From: Alphaproteobacteria bacterium 65-37
GTDB lineage: Bacteria > Pseudomonadota > Alphaproteobacteria > Reyranellales > Reyranellaceae
Assembly: GCA_001897995.1 (NCBI GenBank)
Contig: MKRV01000210.1
Span: 21,756 to 85,755, forward strand
Direction of reading: 5' to 3'
DNA: 64,000 nucleotides
The notes beneath the pieces were generated by a model. The model did no database searches and was not told the origin of the DNA. It saw nothing but the letters and a program-made list of their open reading frames with translations. The position numbers and the translations under genes are program-made. Numbering within the stretch: the stretch's first letter is position 1; every line of letters begins with the position of its first letter. Positions 25,360 through 33,747 of this stretch are shown here, one piece after another.

Positions 25360-27069
25360 ATGTATGAGCTGGTGATTCGTGGAGGCGAGGTCGTGGACGG
25401 CTCGGGACTGCCTTCCTATCGCGCCGACATCGGCATTCGTGGTGGCCGCATCTCTCGTATCGGGCGTATCAAGGAGCGAGGCCGAGAGGAGCTAGATGCA
25501 CGCGGGCTCGTGGTGGCGCCGGGCTTCATTGACGGACACACCCATATGGATGCGCAAGTCGCGTGGGATCCGCTCGGCACTTGCTCATGCTGGCATGGTG
25601 TGACCACGGCTATCATGGGCAATTGCGGCTTCACGCTTGCGCCGTGCCGCCCGGACGAGAAGCATCTCGTGCTCCGCAATCTCGAGCGCGCTGAAGACAT
25701 CCCCGCTGAGGCCATGGCAGCCGGGATCGATTGGACATGGGAGACGTACGCCCAGTATCTCGATGCGCTGGAGGGCTGGCGCAAGGGGATCAACTACGCG
25801 GGGTACGTCGGACATTCAGCACTGCGCACCTATGCCATGGGCGAGCGCGCGTTCTCAGAACCAGCGACCGCCGACGATCTCGTGACCATGAAGCGTGAGC
25901 TGTCGAACGCGTTACACGCGGGGGCGATCGGCTTCACCACGTCGCGTACGCGAAACCACGCGACGCCCGATGGCAGTCCCGTGGCGAGCCGGGTCGCGGC
26001 GTGGAGCGAGGTCCGCGAGCTGGTAGGCGTGATGAGCGAGCTTGGAGCAGGCGTCTTCGAAATCGCGAGTGAGGACACAGGCCGCGATCCTGAGCGGATC
26101 CGCGACTACCTCAACCGTCTCCGCGATCTCGCTGTGGAGACGGGGGTGCCCGTGACCTGGGGGATGTTCAGCTCGCGGGCGGTACCAGACCACTGGCGGC
26201 AGTTCTTCGCGTTGCTGGACGAAACCGCGCGAGCGGGCGGGCGGATGTTCGCGCAGGTGCACAGCCGCGCCATCAGCGTGCTGCTATCCTTCGAGACAAG
26301 CCTGCCTTTCGATGGCCTGCCAGAGTGGGGACCGCTGCGTGCCCTTCCGCTCGCCGAACAGCGTGCTGCGTTACGCGACCAAACCCTGCGGACGAGACTC
26401 ATCGCGGCCGCGAACCGGATGGATTCGGCCCGAGCGGTGGGCGCCGAGGCGCGCCGCCCGGACTACGAATGGCTCTTTCTCATGGAACAGGCGGTTGGGC
26501 CGCACCGCTCCATCGCCAGCATCGCACGCGAGCGCGACGTCGATCCGGTCGAGGCGATGATCCAGCTTGCGCTTGAGCGCGACCTTCGCTGCTTCTTCGT
26601 CCAACCGCTGTCGAACGGACAGGACGACATCGTGCTCGAAATGATGCGCCATCCCCGGTCCGTGGTGACGTTCTCGGACTCCGGCGCGCACGTCTCACAG
26701 ATCATGGATTCCTCGCTTCAGACGCACGTGCTCGCGTATTGGGTGCGGGAGCGGAAGGCGCTGACGTTGGAGGAAGGCGTTCGCCTGCTGACCCTTGAGC
26801 CGGCATCCGCCTGGGGACTTCATGATCGGGGCCTGCTGCGCGAGGGATTGGCCGCCGACCTCGTTGTGTTCGATCCCGACCGAGTGGCGCCGCTCATGCC
26901 CGAGGTCGTCGACGACCTGCCGGCGGGGGCGCGGCGGCTGCGCCAGAAGGCGACGGGCTTTGCGGCATCCATCGTCAACGGCGGCGTCGTGCTGCGCGAC
27001 GGCGAGCATACCGGCGCACATCCCGGCCGCGTGCTCCGCGGCCCTCTCGCCGCGGCAGCGCTCCGCTAG
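25360..27069 (+). CDS. N-acyl-D-amino-acid deacylase-like amidohydrolase
   Basis: A 569-residue metal-dependent amidohydrolase. GAGGAGGA precedes ATG 25360 closely. The family features are VIRGGEVVDGSG at the N-terminal beta-sandwich, the metal ligands in FIDGHTHMDAQ, the GNCGFTLAPC cysteine site, a VHSRA histidine, and SDSGAHVSQIMD near residue 440. It resembles D-aminoacylases and dihydroorotase-like enzymes. Its relatives often sit beside CoA-transferase and acyl-CoA dehydrogenase genes, where the true substrate is unproven; hydrolysis of an amide or cyclic imide/lactone is possible. The CoA-transferase gene starts 33 bp downstream. A paralogue lies at 45.9 kb in a parallel operon. Confidence 0.88.
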   Translation: MYELVIRGGEVVDGSGLPSYRADIGIRGGRISRIGRIKERGREELDARGLVVAPGFIDGHTHMDAQVAWDPLGTCSCWHGVTTAIMGNCGFTLAPCRPDEKHLVLRNLERAEDIPAEAMAAGIDWTWETYAQYLDALEGWRKGINYAGYVGHSALRTYAMGERAFSEPATADDLVTMKRELSNALHAGAIGFTTSRTRNHATPDGSPVASRVAAWSEVRELVGVMSELGAGVFEIASEDTGRDPERIRDYLNRLRDLAVETGVPVTWGMFSSRAVPDHWRQFFALLDETARAGGRMFAQVHSRAISVLLSFETSLPFDGLPEWGPLRALPLAEQRAALRDQTLRTRLIAAANRMDSARAVGAEARRPDYEWLFLMEQAVGPHRSIASIARERDVDPVEAMIQLALERDLRCFFVQPLSNGQDDIVLEMMRHPRSVVTFSDSGAHVSQIMDSSLQTHVLAYWVRERKALTLEEGVRLLTLEPASAWGLHDRGLLREGLAADLVVFDPDRVAPLMPEVVDDLPAGARRLRQKATGFAASIVNGGVVLRDGEHTGAHPGRVLRGPLAAAALR

Positions 27070-27102
27070 CGGCGAAGCGGGAGATACAATGCGAGGCAGC
27101 AG

Positions 27103-28320
27103 ATGATCTCCCATCCGCTGGCCGGCGTGCTGGTCGTGGATTTCACGCAGTACGTTGCCGGTCCGGTCTGCACCCGGGCAATGGCCGAGCTGGGCGCCGA
27201 GGTGATCAAGATAGAACTGGCACCGCAGGGCGACTTAGCCCGGGCCATGCCAGTCAAGCGCAACGGGCGCAGCGCCTATTTCATCCAGCAGAACCTCGGC
27301 AAGCGCAGCCTGTGCGTCGACCTGCGCGACAAGCGTGGGCTCGATCTGGTCAAGCGGCTGATCGCCAAGGCCGAGGTGATGGTGGAGAACTTCTCTCCCA
27401 GCACGATTACGCGTTTGGGTCTCGGCTGGGAAGTCGTGCACGCCTTGAACCCTGAGCTGATCCTGTGCTCGGTTTCAGCCTTCGGCCAGTCCGGTCCGCT
27501 TTCCCAGCAGCCCGGTTTCGATTTCATTGCCCAGGCCTACACCGGCGTGACGGCAATGATCGGCGACAAGGACGGCATCCCGCCGATGGCCGGCGTCGCC
27601 ATCGGCGATGTTGGCGCCGGCGTCACGGCGCTGGCGATGATCCATGCCGCGCTCTATGGGCGACTGAAGCACGGCGACGGTGGGCGCTGGCTTGACGTCG
27701 CGCTGATCGACTTCTACTTCCACAGCCACGGCTTGGCAGTGGAACTGGCCAGCGCGTCGGGCGGCACCATCAAGCCGACTCGCAACGGTAGCCGGCACTT
27801 CTCGGTGGTGCCAGCCGGCATCTACAAGAGCCGCGAAGGCCATATCGTGCTGGTGCCGGTAGGCGAGGACATGTGGCGTCGCCTGGCCCGCGCCGTGGAT
27901 CGTGCCGATCTTTTAGATGATCCTCGCTTTGCCGACAGTGCCGGGAGGGCACGTCATGTCGAGGTGCTGGAGCAGATCATCACCGACTGGCTCCAAGCGC
28001 AGCCCTCCGATGCTGTGGCACTCGGCGTGCTGCAGCAGCATCGCGTGCCTTGCGCCCCGGTGCTCTCGGTCGAGGATGCCATGCGTCACCCGCACCTGGT
28101 CGAGCGCTACACCGTGCGCGACGTCGAGGACGCTGCGCTAGGCCTGTTTCAGGTGCCCGGCCCGCTCCTGCACCTGGTCGGCCAGCCGCCAGTCAACACA
28201 CCGACCGCACCCTCGCTGGGCGAGCACAACGCGGATGTGCTGTCGCGCCATTTGGGATTGGCCGCAGCCGAGATTGCAGTGTTGGAAGGTGACGGTGTGC
28301 TGAGGCGCGACGTCGGCTAG
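27103..28320 (+). CDS. Class III CoA-transferase (CaiB/BaiF family)
   Basis: A full-length, 405-residue enzyme: PLAGVLVVDFTQYVAGPVCTRAMAELGAEVIKIELAPQGD, QQNLGKRSLCVDLRDKRG, and SQQPGFDFIAQAYTGVTAMIG with the catalytic Asp near residue 140. It lies 33 bp after the amidohydrolase gene, so they are likely cotranscribed: the amidohydrolase would release an acid which this enzyme activates to its CoA ester. The GAGGC at about 27092 serves as a modest ribosome site. The TetR remnant starts 45 bp downstream. Confidence 0.93.
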   Translation: MISHPLAGVLVVDFTQYVAGPVCTRAMAELGAEVIKIELAPQGDLARAMPVKRNGRSAYFIQQNLGKRSLCVDLRDKRGLDLVKRLIAKAEVMVENFSPSTITRLGLGWEVVHALNPELILCSVSAFGQSGPLSQQPGFDFIAQAYTGVTAMIGDKDGIPPMAGVAIGDVGAGVTALAMIHAALYGRLKHGDGGRWLDVALIDFYFHSHGLAVELASASGGTIKPTRNGSRHFSVVPAGIYKSREGHIVLVPVGEDMWRRLARAVDRADLLDDPRFADSAGRARHVEVLEQIITDWLQAQPSDAVALGVLQQHRVPCAPVLSVEDAMRHPHLVERYTVRDVEDAALGLFQVPGPLLHLVGQPPVNTPTAPSLGEHNADVLSRHLGLAAAEIAVLEGDGVLRRDVG

Positions 28321-28364
28321 ACTAAGACTAGTCGCGGACGCGCTCGCTGCTACAATGGCTATCC

Positions 28365-28960
28365 ATGGCAAACATTGAGGAGATCATTGCGGCAGCGGCG
28401 AGGGTGTTTCAGCGGAAGGGCTATCACGCCGCCACCGTCCAGGACATCGCGGATGCTGTCGGGATCCTCAAGGGTAGCCTTTACCATCATTTCAAGAGCA
28501 AGGACGATCTGCTTTACCTCATCGTCAAGGAACCGATCTTCCGGATGTACAGCAGGATGGGCGAGATTGCTGCCAGCGATCTGCCGGCGAGCGAGAAGCT
28601 CCGACGCGCCATTCTGGCTCACCTCGATGGCTTCGACCAGCACTACCCCACCTGTTCGTCTATCTCCGCGAGCGGGAGGAGATGAAGCGCCTGTTCCGCC
28701 AGCAGCTCAATCTCTCGCCGAAGCAGTATGAAGGCTATTGGCAACGGATCTTACGTGAGGGCGTAAAGGCCGGCGAGTTTCGAGCGGATCTGGACGTGCC
28801 GGTGGTCACGTACGGTCTGCTCGGGATGCTGAATTGGGCATACAAATGGTACAAGCCTCGCGGACGGCTCGGTGTGCGCGAGGTCGCCGAACAGTTCTCG
28901 ACGCTCGCACTCGCCGGTCTTTCTGTTGCGTCGCCGAAGACGAGGCCCTCCCGCAAGCGT
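28365..28960 (+). pseudogene. TetR/AcrR-family regulator with a one-base frameshift
   Basis: The N-terminal half is normal: IIAAAARVFQRKGYHAATVQDIADAVGILKGSLYHHFKSKDDLL. In the run of four C at 28646-28649 the frame is lost. With one more C the text reads HYPHLFVYLREREEMKRLFRQQLN and continues through YEGYWQRILREGVKAGEFRAD to AEQFSTLALAGL, as in regulators of fatty-acid genes such as FadR/LiuR types. After that the frame stays open and the original stop is unclear. Either a recent loss-of-function change or a sequencing error in a homopolymer. Two copies of a TetR-like operator at 24.8 and 30.6 kb flank it. Confidence 0.85.
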
Positions 28961-29191
28961 CGTCATGTCGCCTGGCATAAGGGTTGGCACGAGAACCTTC
29001 TGGACATAGAGCAAGAAGCCTTGGCCATTGATCGGGCCTTCAAGATCGTAGTCTTCCAACGTCGATGTCGCTCCCTGGCCTTCAGGCGCTGGCCGCGAGG
29101 CACCCAGCCAGCTGCGAAGGATCGATGCGGTTCTAGGCGGCCGAACTGCCACTTCGATGTACCGATATTGCGGGAAATGCACGTCCGTCAT
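28751..29191 (-). other. Possible coupled reading frame after the CoA-transferase, unrecognised
   Basis: An ATG at 29191 overlaps the TGA of the truncated CoA-transferase (ATGA), the layout of translational coupling. The frame begins MTDVHFPQYRYIEVAVRPP and stays open for 146 codons, but its second half lies opposite the tetR gene and reads as low-complexity Arg-rich text. I do not recognise a family. It may be the eroded start of a lost gene whose remainder was replaced. DNA from 28961 to 29187 holds nothing else I can name. Confidence 0.25.
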
Positions 29192-30150
29192 TGCGCAGTT
29201 CTCGCAGCAAGTTCCGCCAGTATTTCCGGCCCATCGCTCCCTAGGGTCCCCATGGGTCGATGGATCATGGGCGGGGTGCCCTGCAAGCGCAGGGGGCTTG
29301 CCAAGAGTGGCCAGACTTGGCCCGTGGCATCCCGTGCGTGGATCACAAGGCGGCGCGCGCAGGTCTGCTGCGCCTGCAGCATCTCTGCGGCCGAGAGGAT
29401 GGGCGCAGTGCGGCAGCCGGCCTCAGAGAGAGCGGCGGCAAGCGCCGCCCGCGTCATGCCCCGGGCGCGTTCGCGAGTTAAGCCTGCTGGCAGCATGTCC
29501 TTGTCCGCCATGCCGTCCGCCTCGACCAGCACGAATCCGTCCCTTGCGGGAACGGCGATGGACATCGGTGCTGCTTGCTCGCCGTTCCATAGAATTGCCG
29601 AGAGCCAGGCGCAGACGTCCTGCATGGAAAGGTCGATGAACTGGCCGAGCCCGGTCCGGTCACGTGCCTCCAGAGCGGCAAGAATCGAGACTACTGCAAT
29701 CTCGGCCCCCATCACGTCGGCGATGGAGATGCCAGCTTTCACCGGCACGTCGCCGGCTCGTGTCAGATCCATGAAGCCCGACATGGCCTGAATGACAGTG
29801 TCGAAGGCCGGCCGCCCGGGATAGATCGTGTCCGCGCCGAAGCCTGAAACGGCACAGTAGATGAGGCGCGGATTGATGCGTGCCAGCTGCTCGCTGGAGC
29901 AACCCCGCTTGGCGAGGGCGCCCGGCTTCAGGTTCTCGATCAGCACGTCGGATCGCCCGACGAGATTCTTCAGGGTCTCGACGTCGGGCGGACGCTCGAG
30001 ATCCAGGACAAGGCTGCGTTTGCCGACGTTGGTGTACGTGAAGAAATAGCCGGTGCCATCCTTGATCGGCGGCCAACCTCGGACTGGCTCGCCCTCACGC
30101 GGCTCGATCTTGATCACGTCGGCGCCGATCGACGTCTGCCTGTTCGGGCC
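29188..30150 (-). pseudogene. Class III CoA-transferase missing its N-terminus
   Basis: From GADVIKIEPREGEPVRGWPP onward the protein is normal: TYTNVGKRSLVLDLERP, RPAFDTVIQAMSGFMDLT with the catalytic Asp, and an end at TPPMIHRPMGTLGSDGPEIL. The first 30 or so residues (P-L-A-G-V-R-V-L-D-L through L-x-D-L) are missing. The frame runs back into the 3' part of a crotonase fragment without a proper start. About 340 codons are open, so an aberrant fusion-free product could be made only from a chance start. A short form of the family with a compact C-terminus. Confidence 0.7.
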
Positions 30151-30199
30151 GATACGCTTCCTTGGACGCAGGAACTGATCGAGTGGGCGGGCCGCTTCG

Positions 30200-30508
30200 T
30201 GGGCAGCGGCTCGGTTTGGCAAGACGCTCGACCGCGTTGTTCAGCGTCTCCCAATGCGTCATATAGGGGACGCCATCCGCAGTGGACTTGATTGCCATGG
30301 CTTCGTTGAGGTCCGCCCCCGCGGAGAAATATCGCGGACCTCCGGTGACAATCACGCCGCGCACCGACGGATTCTCGTCCGCGCTGGCACAAGCCGTCGC
30401 GATCTCCTGCATCATCCTGACGCTGAAGGCGTTGCGTCGGTCCGGCCGGTTCAGCGTGATGACAAAGGACGCGCCGTCCTGGCTTGTGAGGATGGTTTCG
30501 AACGCCAT
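30200..30508 (-). pseudogene. Enoyl-CoA hydratase (crotonase) N-terminal fragment
   Basis: ATG 30508 begins MAFETILTSQDGASFVITLNRPDRRNAFSVRMM, followed by VRGVIVTGGPRYFSAGADLNEA, the first oxyanion-hole loop of crotonases (SAGADLNE). The text runs to NNAVERLAKPS, where a normal protein continues with P-V-I-A-A-x-x-G. Instead the frame runs into the CoA-transferase remnant in another frame. About 160 C-terminal residues are lost. It marks one side of a deletion junction near 30150-30215. Confidence 0.78.
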
Positions 30509-30613
30509 TTGCGACAACCTTCCGATGGTTCGCAGTTGACAAATGCGGGGATCGGGCATGCTGGCACAAGCAGAGGCGCCTGGTCGCCCGCTTGAACCGC
30601 GCCCCAACCTCAC

Positions 30614-30634
30614 ATCAACCAAACGCAGGGTCAA
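30614..30634. promoter_or_regulatory. TetR-type operator (copy 2)
   Basis: ATCAACCAAACG-CAG-GGTCAA repeats the element at 24778-24798 with only the 3-base centre changed. It lies about 105 bp upstream of the crotonase fragment start at 30508 on the opposite strand, where an operator for the former crotonase/CoA-transferase operon is expected. Confidence 0.5.
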
Positions 30635-31098
30635 GTCTCCGTGCCATCTGTGTCGGCTGAAGCGTTCGCCCGACGCTGCTCTTGGTCACCACGGTCCTAC
30701 CAATTGGCCGTGCCCCAGCATTTATGCATCTGCCATCTGTGGCCAGTCCCGCTGTTGGCGATGCTCGGCGATGCGCAGCCGCGCAAAAGTTACGGTTTTC
30801 GCAATTCTTCATCGAGCAAGGCCCTGTTGATTCCAGATAGCGCACTTAGGCATACTGTACTTGGGAAGGGGGTGCCGCTTTTTCGGTCGTGGGGACCGTC
30901 CACAGCGGAGCCGGGCGCGGTATCGGCCAGCTGACCGATACCGCTCTTCCCCAGCCCAGCAGGGAAACCCGCCGTCGCTGGTTCGGGCCATTCATGTGAA
31001 ATCTGAAAGCCCTTCTTCGCGATATCGGCGTGGCCCTCTATGGGTGGCTGCGAGCGACTGCAAGCGCGCTTGCGCGCGAAGCCATCAGGATGGCGCGA
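30635..31098. other. Gene-free stretch with a strong hairpin
   Basis: No gene is supported over about 460 bases on either strand. The only structured element I see is the 10-bp inverted repeat at 30917-30944, about 155 bp downstream of the esterase gene at 31099. Confidence 0.4.
30917..30944. repeat. Perfect 10-bp inverted repeat with 8-base loop
   Basis: GCGGTATCGG at 30917-30926 pairs perfectly with CCGATACCGC at 30935-30944. No T-tract follows on either strand. It could end transcription of the leftward LLM/esterase operon, or be a protein-binding dyad; the distance of 155 bp from the stop codon makes either uncertain. Confidence 0.5.
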
Positions 31099-32010
31099 CT
31101 AACCGAGTCCCAGCTTGGGACGCACCCAGGAGGCCAGCTTTCCGATGGCGTCGTCGGCCTCCGGCGCGACGCCCGCCAGGAAGTGGAAGACGTGCTGCAT
31201 GTCGGGATAGACGTCGACGGTGACATCGACCCCCGCCTTGCGCGCCCTCTCGGCGAACCGTTGGCTGTCGTCGAGCAGCGTCTCGTCGCCGCCGACCTGG
31301 ATGTAGACCGGTGGCAAGCCCTTCAAGTCGGCATAGAGCGGACTGGCCAACGGGTCCTTCGGGTTCCCGCCCTCGCCCAGGAACGTGCCGGCCATCACCT
31401 TGATGATGTCGCGCGACACCAGCACGTCCTTCTCGGCATTGCTGTCAAAGCTCTTGCCGGTCGCCTCCATGTCGACCCACGGCGACAACGGCATGGTTGC
31501 AACCGGCATCGGCAAGCCGCGCTCGCGCGCCCGCAGCAGCGTCGTGATCGCAAGCCCACCACCGGCCGAATCGCCGGTGAGCGCAATGTGCTGCGGCTTG
31601 ACGCCCTGATCGAGCAGCCAGCGATAGCTGGTCACCACGTCGTCGACTGGCCCCGGATGCACGTGCTCCGGGGCGCGGCCGTAATGTACAATCAGCGCGC
31701 GGCAGCCGATCACCTTGGCGAAATTCCCGTACACCTTGCGATGCGTGTACATCGAGCCGGTGACGTAGCCGCCGCCGTGAGTGCAGAGCAGCACGCGGTC
31801 TTGCACGCAGCCCTTCGGCGTCGCCCACAGCGCGGGCACGCCGCCGGCCGTCACCTCGACATAGTCAACGCCGCCAGGCTCGGCAGTGACGTCGCCCCAG
31901 TGCTCGAACATGCGGCGCATCTGGTCGAGCTCCATGGACGGGTTGGCGGCGAGCGCGGCCACCCAGCCCTTGTAGAGCGTCTTGAGCTCCTCCGACTGTA
32001 CGCTCGGCAT
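31099..32010 (-). CDS. Alpha/beta hydrolase, hormone-sensitive-lipase family
   Basis: A 303-residue esterase. ATG 32010 is preceded by GAGGGAGGGCGAG and lies 11 bp after the LLM stop; the longer frame only overlaps that gene. Motifs are LLCTHGGGYVTGS (oxyanion), IALTGDSAGGGLA (nucleophile Ser), QVGGDETLLDD and MQHVFHF. It is the second gene of the sigma-54-controlled operon. An oxygenase paired with an esterase suggests an ester intermediate: the LLM enzyme may carry out a Baeyer-Villiger type oxidation, as type II BVMOs do, and the esterase would cleave the product. That is inference from pairing. Confidence 0.93.
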   Translation of the reverse strand: MPSVQSEELKTLYKGWVAALAANPSMELDQMRRMFEHWGDVTAEPGGVDYVEVTAGGVPALWATPKGCVQDRVLLCTHGGGYVTGSMYTHRKVYGNFAKVIGCRALIVHYGRAPEHVHPGPVDDVVTSYRWLLDQGVKPQHIALTGDSAGGGLAITTLLRARERGLPMPVATMPLSPWVDMEATGKSFDSNAEKDVLVSRDIIKVMAGTFLGEGGNPKDPLASPLYADLKGLPPVYIQVGGDETLLDDSQRFAERARKAGVDVTVDVYPDMQHVFHFLAGVAPEADDAIGKLASWVRPKLGLG

Positions 32011-32021
32011 CTCGCCCTCCC

Positions 32022-33422
32022 TCACTCGGCCGCCGCGCGCTGCGCCGCCGGCGCGCCGACATAGTCGATGCCGACGCTCGGCAGCTCCACCTTGCCGCCG
32101 CACTCGCGGGCGATGACCGGCATCACTTCCTCGGCAAAGAGCTGCATCTGGTCCTCGATCTCACGGCCCTCGAAGCCGCCGAGCTCGAACCATGCGAGGA
32201 ACGAGAAGTCCTCGTAACCGCACTCGGTCTTCATCTTCATGATCTTGTCGATCACGAACTGCTTGGAGCCCTGGATCGCAATCTCGCGCTCGCGCAGCAT
32301 GTCGGCCGTGACGCGCTTGTTGAGGTCGAACATCGGCTCGTTGAGCCGCGCCACCACGGCGCCGAAGCCGAACGGGCCGTAGTAGTCGAATTGCAGCTCC
32401 ATGGCGCGCGCCGCTCGCTCGAGCGCCTGCTTCTCCTTGCCCGGGGTGGTGATGTGGATGTAGCGGCTGGTCATGATGCCACGCCGCTTGGCAGCGTCCC
32501 AACCGTACTTGAAGCGGCCGCGCCCGTGCATGTCCGGCCAGCCGGCCTTCTCGGCCGCCTCATAGTAGATATCGATGTTCTTGCGCAGACGGTCGTTGGG
32601 CTCGACGATCATCACGCCGTTCAGTCCCTTCTCAGCCGCCCACTTGATCGAGCGCGAACTGGTCACCGGCTCCCAGAGCTGCGGATGCGGCTTCTGAACC
32701 GGTTGCGGAAAGACCTGCAGCTCCTTCAAGGTCGTGGTCGTTGCCTGCACGGGATTGCCTGCGGAGTACATGTCGGGCTCGCCGATCGCCACGACGTCCT
32801 CGAGTGCGCGACCGGCCTTCTCCATGCCGAAATAGGCCAGGGTCTGCTTGTGGTTCCACTTGGTGTAGGTCGGCGGCACCGAGAAGTTCTCGCCATGATG
32901 GGAGAAGGAGTCCTCCGTCCAGCACTTCTTCATCACCGCGATGACTTCCTCGAAGGCCTTGCGGTTGCGTTCCTGGTCCTGGATGGTCGAGCCGTAGGGG
33001 CGTCCCAGCGTCTCGTTCTCACGCGGCTGATAGCCGCGACCGACACCGCACTCGACCCGACCGCCGCTGATCACGTCCAGGAGTGCGACCTGCTCGGCGA
33101 GCCGCACCGGATGATGCCAGACCACGATGTTGGCGCACTGGCCGAGGCGGATCTTCTTGGTGTGCGTGGCGATCGCCATCTGCGTCATCAGCGGATTGGG
33201 ACTCATCTCCGCGCCTTCGGGCTGGAAGTGATGCTCGGTCAGCCAGAAGGACTGGAAGCCCAGCCGCTCGGCAAGAATGCCCTGGCGCACTTGATTCACA
33301 AGCGTCTCCTGGGCTGCCCGATGGACTTCCTTGAGCGAGCCGTCGTTCACCGCCACGCCGTCCTTGGTCAAGGTCACCGGCAGGGTCGAAGCACCGTTGT
33401 GGAAGACTCCGATCTCCAGCAT
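32022..33422 (-). CDS. LLM-class flavin-dependent monooxygenase
   Basis: A 466-residue luciferase-like enzyme: QGILAERLGFQSFWLTEHHFQPEGAEMSPNPLMTQMAIATHTKKIRLG, then HHPVRLAEQVALLDVISGGRVECGVGRGYQPRE, the classical FMN-binding barrel text with the EHHF strand of bacterial luciferase relatives. It is longer than usual (330-400) because of an extended middle section. It is the first gene after the sigma-54 promoter, whose start is predicted about 46 bp upstream. It needs a separate flavin reductase, not seen in the window. Substrate unknown; aldehyde or ketone oxygenation would match the family and the downstream esterase. Confidence 0.92.
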   Translation of the reverse strand: MLEIGVFHNGASTLPVTLTKDGVAVNDGSLKEVHRAAQETLVNQVRQGILAERLGFQSFWLTEHHFQPEGAEMSPNPLMTQMAIATHTKKIRLGQCANIVVWHHPVRLAEQVALLDVISGGRVECGVGRGYQPRENETLGRPYGSTIQDQERNRKAFEEVIAVMKKCWTEDSFSHHGENFSVPPTYTKWNHKQTLAYFGMEKAGRALEDVVAIGEPDMYSAGNPVQATTTTLKELQVFPQPVQKPHPQLWEPVTSSRSIKWAAEKGLNGVMIVEPNDRLRKNIDIYYEAAEKAGWPDMHGRGRFKYGWDAAKRRGIMTSRYIHITTPGKEKQALERAARAMELQFDYYGPFGFGAVVARLNEPMFDLNKRVTADMLREREIAIQGSKQFVIDKIMKMKTECGYEDFSFLAWFELGGFEGREIEDQMQLFAEEVMPVIARECGGKVELPSVGIDYVGAPAAQRAAAE

Positions 33423-33479
33423 GTCCTAATCTCCTGTTTGCGTTTCCTTCCATGCCGCACGCGGCATGACCGCTGGAGC

Positions 33480-33494
33480 GCAACTAGCGTGCCA
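33480..33494 (-). promoter_or_regulatory. Sigma-54 (-24/-12) promoter
   Basis: On the minus strand the sequence reads TGGCACG-CTAG-TTGC, an exact match to the RpoN consensus TGGCACG-N4-TTGC, with the GG and GC pairs 10 bases apart. Transcription would begin near 33468, about 46 bases before the LLM start codon at 33422. The divergent gene encodes a sigma-54 activator, and two enhancer-like dyads lie further upstream. Confidence 0.88.
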
Positions 33495-33546
33495 GAAGGA
33501 AAATCACGGCACGGCAAGGACTTGCCGGATGGCATGCATGGCAGCT

Positions 33547-33596
33547 TGATGCGCAGCGCTACACATCCTGCGCGGCGACTGTTGCGAAACGCTACA
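33547..33596. promoter_or_regulatory. Twin enhancer dyads for the sigma-54 activator
   Basis: Two 17-base inverted repeats of one pattern: TGATGCG-CAG-CGCTACA at 33547-33563 and TGTTGCG-AAA-CGCTACA at 33580-33596. Their centres are 33 bp apart, about three helical turns, and lie about 87 and 120 bp upstream of the predicted start at 33468. This is the usual placement of binding sites for a Fis-HTH enhancer-binding protein. They also lie 150-200 bp before the activator gene and could autoregulate it. Confidence 0.72.
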
Positions 33597-33747
33597 GCGC
33601 ACTCGATTTACAGGGTCGCAATCGGGCGCCTATCCTTTCGGCAAGCAAGCTGCCTCCTCGATCGTCGATCCCCGCGTCGAGCATCTCGTCACGAAGAGCC
33701 GAAGCGGTGCGCCGCGATCGGCGGCAGCCCTTGGGAGGAGCTTGGTG

